From contig CAVQYV010000008.1 of assembly GCA_963718295.1 (NCBI GenBank), forward strand, positions 124,001 through 188,000: DNA of 64,000 nucleotides. Direction: 5' to 3'. Of the stretch, positions 60,352 through 64,000 are shown in pieces (position 1 is the stretch's first letter; every line of letters starts with the position of its first letter). A program made the position numbers and the translations under genes. The stretch comes from CAVQYV01 sp963718295 [NCBI: uncultured Methylomirabilota bacterium] (lineage in GTDB: Bacteria; Methylomirabilota; Methylomirabilia; CAVQYV01). The notes under the pieces are model-generated. The model saw only the letters and a list, made by a program, of their open reading frames with translations, was not told the DNA's origin and ran no database searches.

Positions 60352-62544
60352 ATGGAACTAAGGATGGCTCCTGGATGTTTATCCCCTCCACGACCGGATG
60401 ATCCTTGTGGATCCGCACGGTCCGAGGGGAAACCCTTCGCCTCGAAGACCCTTTCCGCTTTCCCATCTAGCTTCCGGAAGAGGAGAACCCTGGAGCGGCT
60501 GGCCGAGGCGGCGGTGCGGAAGGGTTTTGCCGCGGACTGCTCCTGGGAGGAGAGGAGGGAATTCTGGAGCGGAAAGGAGGTCGAAGTGCTCGCCCTACAG
60601 ATCTCCGACTATGACCGCCTTCCCCGGCTTCTGCGCCGGCTTCCTCCCTGGAGGAGACGTTTCCTTTTTCAACTGCGATATCCCCTTGGGCCAGTATTAT
60701 CTATACAGCCGGGGCATCTTTCCCTCTGGGGCGCTGCGCCGTGGAATGCGACGGCGGGCGGCTGCAGAGCGATTCAGCCCCTGGAGTCCCCCTGGGAACT
60801 GGATTATACGGTTCCGGATTTGTCCGCCATGGAAATTTCCCTGGAGGGGAGCCATCTTCTTCCCTTCGGCAAGGGAACGCCCTGTCGGTCCGCATGCGAC
60901 GGGCAATCCCGGGTCTTCGAGCCGGAATCTCCGGAAGAGCTGCTCCGGGAATCGGCCGCCTCTCTGCAGCGTCATGACCCGGACCTCATCGTTACCGATC
61001 ACGGGGACTCTTTCCTCATCCCTTCTCTGCTCCGGCTCTCACAGAAGATGGCGGGTACCTCTGCGCTTCGACCGGGAGCCGACGCCCATCCGGCGGGCCA
61101 TCGTCACGGAAGGGCGCTCCTACTTTACCTATGGGCAGATCGTTTACAACGCGCCGGACTATCCCTTCTTCGGCCGGCTGCATATCGACCGGGAGAACTC
61201 CTTCTTTTTCTCGGCCACGGGATGGGAGGGGATCGTGGAGAGCGGCCCGGCTCTCCAAGATCCCATCCAGCGCCTGGCCCGGCGCTCGGCTCGGGCACGG
61301 CCATCAGCTCCATGCAGCTCGACCGGGCGTTCAGGATCGAGATCCTGATCCCCTGGCGCAAGGGCGAGCCGGAGAAGTTCAAGACCGCCTGGGATCTCCT
61401 CGTGGCGGACAAAGGGGGGCTTACGTTTCAGCCCATCCTGGGGATGCACGACCACGTGGCCGAGATCGACTTCTCCTCCATGTATCCCACGATCATGGTG
61501 CGGCACAACATCTCGGCGGAGACGATCCTCTGCGACTGCTGTCCCGCTCCCAAGGTGCCCGAGGCGGGGTACAACATCTGCGAGAAGAGGGAAGGGCTGA
61601 TTCCCAGGACCCTGCGGCCGATCCTGGAGAGGCGGAGGGAGTTCAAGGCGCGGATGAAGAATCTTCAGGGGGCGGAGAGAGAAGTGTATTCGCGGAAGCA
61701 GACCGCCCTCAAATGGCTGCTGGTCGTCTGCTTCGGGTACTTGGGGTACCGGAACGCCCGGTTCGGGCGGATCGAGGCCCATGAAGCGGTTACCGCCTAC
61801 GGGCGGGAAAAACTTCTCCTGGCCAAGGAGATCAGCGAGGCCCGGGGATTCCGGATGCTCCACGCCCTCACCGATGCCGTGTGGATCACGAAACCGGGCA
61901 TGACCCGGGCGGAGGTCTTGGACCTTTGCGCCGAGATCGGAAAGGCGGCGGAGGTGCCCATCGAACTGGAAGGGATCTACAAGTGGGTCGTCTTCCTGCC
62001 TTCCAAGATGAGACAGGATTTTCCCGTGGCTACCCGCTATTTCGGGGCCTTCGAAGACGGCAAGATCAAGGCGCGGGGACTGGCCTTCCGCCGCGACGAC
62101 ACGCCGCCTCTGATCAAAGAGGCGCAGGAAAAGATGCTGCAAGTCTCTCAGCTCCTGCAAGGACAGCCGGGAGTATCGGGAGAAGGAGCCGGGAAGTGCG
62201 GGAGGTTTTGAAGGAGTACGAGATCCGCCTGCAGAGCGGGGAGGTCCGGAACGAAGATCTGCTCGTGGCCAAGAGCGTCCGCCAGAAGAGTAAACGAGTA
62301 CAAGGTGGCAAATCACACCGCCCTTGCCCTGCAGCAGTTGGAGAGGCGGGCATCGAGATCCATCCCGGAGAGAAGGTCCATTACCTGATGAAGGACTACG
62401 GGGTCGAAGAACAAAGGAGACCGCGTCCGCGCCTACCCCTTCGTCAGCGCCGATGATTTTTACGATGAAGAAAAATATGAAGAACTGCTCCTGGATGCGG
62501 CGGAGGAAGTGCTATGCAGTCTATCATATCCTTTGCAAGCTTGA
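60352..62544 (+). pseudogene. Catalytically degenerate family-B DNA polymerase homologue, many frameshifts
   Basis: Coherent polymerase segments run through all three forward frames, giving about 730 residues in total. They include WLLDVYPLHDRMILVDPHG (60365 on), ETLRLEDPFRFPI, RLAEAAVRKGF, the exonuclease I region FNCDIPLGQYYLYSRG (60668 on; DIE has become DIP), LIVTDHGDSF (exonuclease II region, degenerate), SYFTYGQIVYNAPDYPFFGR, motif A EIDFSSMYPTIM (about 61462-61497), a motif B region (KQTALKWLLVVCFGYLGY), motif C LTDAVWITK (61867 on; the first Asp of DTD is missing) and a C-terminus FVSADDFYDEEKYEELLLDAAEE ending at 62544. More than ten frame changes are needed, while 61289 to about 62150 is open. 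It lies 63 bases after the small gene in the lexA cassette. Confidence 0.8.
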
Positions 62545-62574
62545 TTTCCTGGAAACACAGATGATAAGCTTCCC

Positions 62575-62781
62575 ATGTTCTGGACTATCCCTTCCAACCC
62601 TTCCAATCCAGTTGGACCATATCCAGGGCCTGCAATCGGGGCCACCCGAGAGCCAAGACTCTTGGACCGCCTACGCAAGGCTTTGCAAGCCTGTCATGAT
62701 AGCAAGCGGACCGAGCAAGCCTATGTCGTGTGGATCAAGCAGTTCGTCTACCTCCACAATCTAAGGCACCCGGGGGAAATG
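62575..62781 (+). pseudogene. Integron integrase, N-terminal fragment
   Basis: The first 69 residues match the start of IntI-type tyrosine recombinases: LLDRLRKALQACHD, then RTEQAYVVWIKQFVYLHN, then RHPGEMG, the DNA-binding SAM-like domain. The catalytic domain is absent, and the frame runs directly into an unrelated cassette-like ORF at about 62779. In a working integron the integrase gene points away from the cassettes; here it points the same way, so the locus is rearranged. Confidence 0.75.
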
Positions 62782-63041
62782 GGTTCGGAAAAGGAAGCTC
62801 TACGGAGCGCGCCAGAATCATACGTTGCATTCGGCTGTGGAAGCAGTAAGCGTGTGTTTTCAATTCCCTTCTCAGATTTCGAGTCATGGCTCGAGGGATT
62901 GTGGACCACGCAAAACAAAAAGACGATCAGTATGACTGGCATGTCGCGATTTATGGAACAGGGGATCAGTATACCCTGCACCGCAAGAGGGACCAGAAAA
63001 ACATTGATCTTACACAGTATGTCTTGGCAAAAGATGTCTAA
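62779..63041 (+). pseudogene. Integron-cassette-like unknown gene, one frameshift
   Basis: The frame starting at ATG 62779 gives VFSIPFSDFESWLEGLWTT and then loses sense. Adding one A to the A5 run at about 62921-62925 joins it to KDDQYDWHVAIYGTGDQYT, then LHRKRDQKNIDLTQYVL, ending at TAA 63039-63041. The joined protein has about 87 residues and no known motif. Its stop codon lies inside the first core of an attC-like site, the usual arrangement of integron gene cassettes. A shorter intact ORF (62886-63041, 51 residues) remains open. Confidence 0.6.
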
Positions 63042-63098
63042 CCATCGTCTCCACGGGATCGCCGAAAAAACCGGCTCCCGGTGAACCACAGGTTAGAG
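63036..63098 (+). mobile_element. attC-like recombination site of an integron cassette
   Basis: The left core is GTCTAAC (63036-63042; consensus RYYYAAC) and the right core is GTTAGAG (63092-63098, close to GTTRRRY), 63 bases overall. Inner arms CACGGG (63052-63057) and CCCGGTG (63077-63083) pair with one extrahelical G, and the tip GCCG-AAAAAAC-CGGC forms a terminal stem-loop. These are the defining features of attC folding. It directly follows the cassette ORF. Confidence 0.75.
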
Positions 63099-63285
63099 CC
63101 TTTGGCGCGAACGAAGCGAAATTGGCCGCTACGAAGTTGGGACGCGAGCATCACAACTTGAACCAATGATCGCACGCGGACGGGGTCAAAAGGCGGCGGC
63201 AGGAGAGCTTGGTGGCTCGTCCCGCGGCTGCTGTTTCTGGCCGGCGTGCCATCGTGCCGGTCATCCATGGAGAGGAGGGATCTCG

Positions 63286-64000
63286 ATGTTGATGAAACGC
63301 ACCGTCGCTCAGATTCTCATAATGGTCGTTACCGTCGCGCTCACGGCGCCGCCGACCCAGGCCCAGCTTGACTGGCTGCTCAAAGGGATCGGCGAACTTT
63401 CCGCGAGCCGCGGGCTGACCGACGCCAAAATTGGCGCCGGCCTCAAGGAAGCGCTCCAGGTCGGCACACAGAACGCCGTGAACTTCACCGGCCGGCTCGA
63501 CGGCTACTTCCTCAACAAGGCGATTAAGATCCTATTACCCGACAATTTGAAGTCGCTGGAGCGGGGGTTGCGGGCGGTCGGGTACGGGTCACAGGTCGAC
63601 GAGTTCGTGCTGAGCATGAACCGCGCGGCCGAGCGGGCTGCGCCCGGAGCGAGGCAGATCTTCTCGGACGCGATTGGCGAGATGACCTTCGACGATGCAC
63701 GCAAGATCTGGAACGGATCCGAAACAGCGGCCACTGACTACTTCAAGGGCAAGACGACGGACAAGCTAGCGGCCGCCTTCCGGCCCGTCGTCGAGAGCGC
63801 GATGAACGAGGTGGGCGTCACCCGGCAATACAAGGAGTTGGTGGGGCGCGTCCAGGAGATCCCGTTTTTCCAACTGGGTTCGTTGGACTTGGATCAGTAC
63901 GTGGTGGGGAAGGCCCTGGACGGCCTGTTCCGCGTGGTCGCCGATGAAGAGAGGAAAATTCGGACGAACCCAGCGGCCCGGACGACCGAACTCCTGCGGG
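63286..64000 (+). CDS. DUF4197 family exported protein, 3' end outside window
   Basis: The first 238 residues of a DUF4197 protein. Residues 1-27 are a signal peptide ending near TQAQ. The body shows the family's repeated helical pattern ([25 protein letters not shown], then [21 protein letters not shown]). AGGAGG lies eight bases before ATG 63286; a second ATG is two codons later. The function is unknown. It follows the attC-like site and an apparently empty stretch (63101-63285), so it could belong to a neighbouring cassette or to the host chromosome. Confidence 0.85.
   Translation, partial: MLMKRTVAQILIMVVTVALTAPPTQAQLDWLLKGIGELSASRGLTDAKIGAGLKEALQVGTQNAVNFTGRLDGYFLNKAIKILLPDNLKSLERGLRAVGYGSQVDEFVLSMNRAAERAAPGARQIFSDAIGEMTFDDARKIWNGSETAATDYFKGKTTDKLAAAFRPVVESAMNEVGVTRQYKELVGRVQEIPFFQLGSLDLDQYVVGKALDGLFRVVADEERKIRTNPAARTTELLR

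Noticed and set aside
61159-62316. 385-codon open frame on the minus strand across the polymerase remnant
   Set aside because: It is the antisense of the intact part of the polymerase frame, which carries motif A and other family motifs.

Overview
The window looks like a chromosomal segment of an uncultured Desulfobacterota (former Deltaproteobacteria) type bacterium. It is GC-rich and densely coded, with many TTG/GTG starts and overlapping stop/start codons. The assignment is an inference from gene content: a pilB-pilT-pilC-pilS-pilR-pilA locus followed by PilH/PilI-type ABC genes, a DHH-CBS-type tRNA nucleotidyltransferase, DUF465 and DUF2065 proteins, and AmmeMemoRadiSam genes. No rRNA, tRNA or CRISPR array was seen.

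Layout. 1-1.7 kb: a partial glycosyltransferase (minus) and a divergent ispA-type prenyl synthase. 1.7-9.5 kb: an AmmeMemoRadiSam region. The minus strand carries a DUF362 protein, a c-type cytochrome, a Tat-signal radical SAM enzyme, a membrane spermidine-synthase-like protein and an M20 peptidase; a divergent MEMO-AMMECR1 fusion carries a signal peptide. 9.5-14.3 kb: a sugar/central-metabolism run (Zn dehydrogenase, split transketolase, Nudix, YkvA, aminotransferase). 14.4-15.2 kb: a frameshifted flavin reductase gene and a DUF2065 gene. 15.3-36 kb: glnD and aroE, then a type IV pilus locus: ATPases, platform protein, PilS/PilR, a sigma-54 promoter, two tandem pilins, an O-antigen-ligase-like TPR protein, a PilH/PilI-type ABC transporter, prepilin peptidase and a second NtrB/NtrC-type pair. 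36-40.3 kb: dtd, two glycosyltransferases and a XerD-type recombinase. 40.4-41.4 kb: a wrecked glucokinase gene. 41.7-56.5 kb: housekeeping genes (CCA/A-adding enzyme, site-2 protease, trpS, guaB, guaA, dnaE with one frameshift, accA, a Crp/Fnr regulator, moaA, moaC). 56.5-58.3 kb: a histone-deacetylase-like protein and a repeat-containing unknown.

The most interesting region is 58.7-62.5 kb. A lexA gene lies behind a promoter whose -35/-10 spacer is almost entirely a perfect palindrome. lexA leads a cassette with a Rad51/RadA-like protein lacking a Walker A motif, a small helical protein, and a family-B DNA polymerase homologue that has lost exonuclease and polymerase catalytic residues and is broken by many frameshifts. 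The logic resembles the SOS mutasome imuA-imuB-dnaE2 (RecA-like helper plus catalytically dead polymerase), built from different protein families.

The right end (62.6-64 kb) holds an integron-integrase fragment, a cassette-like small ORF (frameshifted at an A-run), a well-formed attC-like recombination site and the start of a secreted DUF4197 protein. Several frameshifts fall in homopolymer runs (dnaE, the small SOS-cassette gene, the integron cassette), so sequencing error must be weighed against real gene decay.
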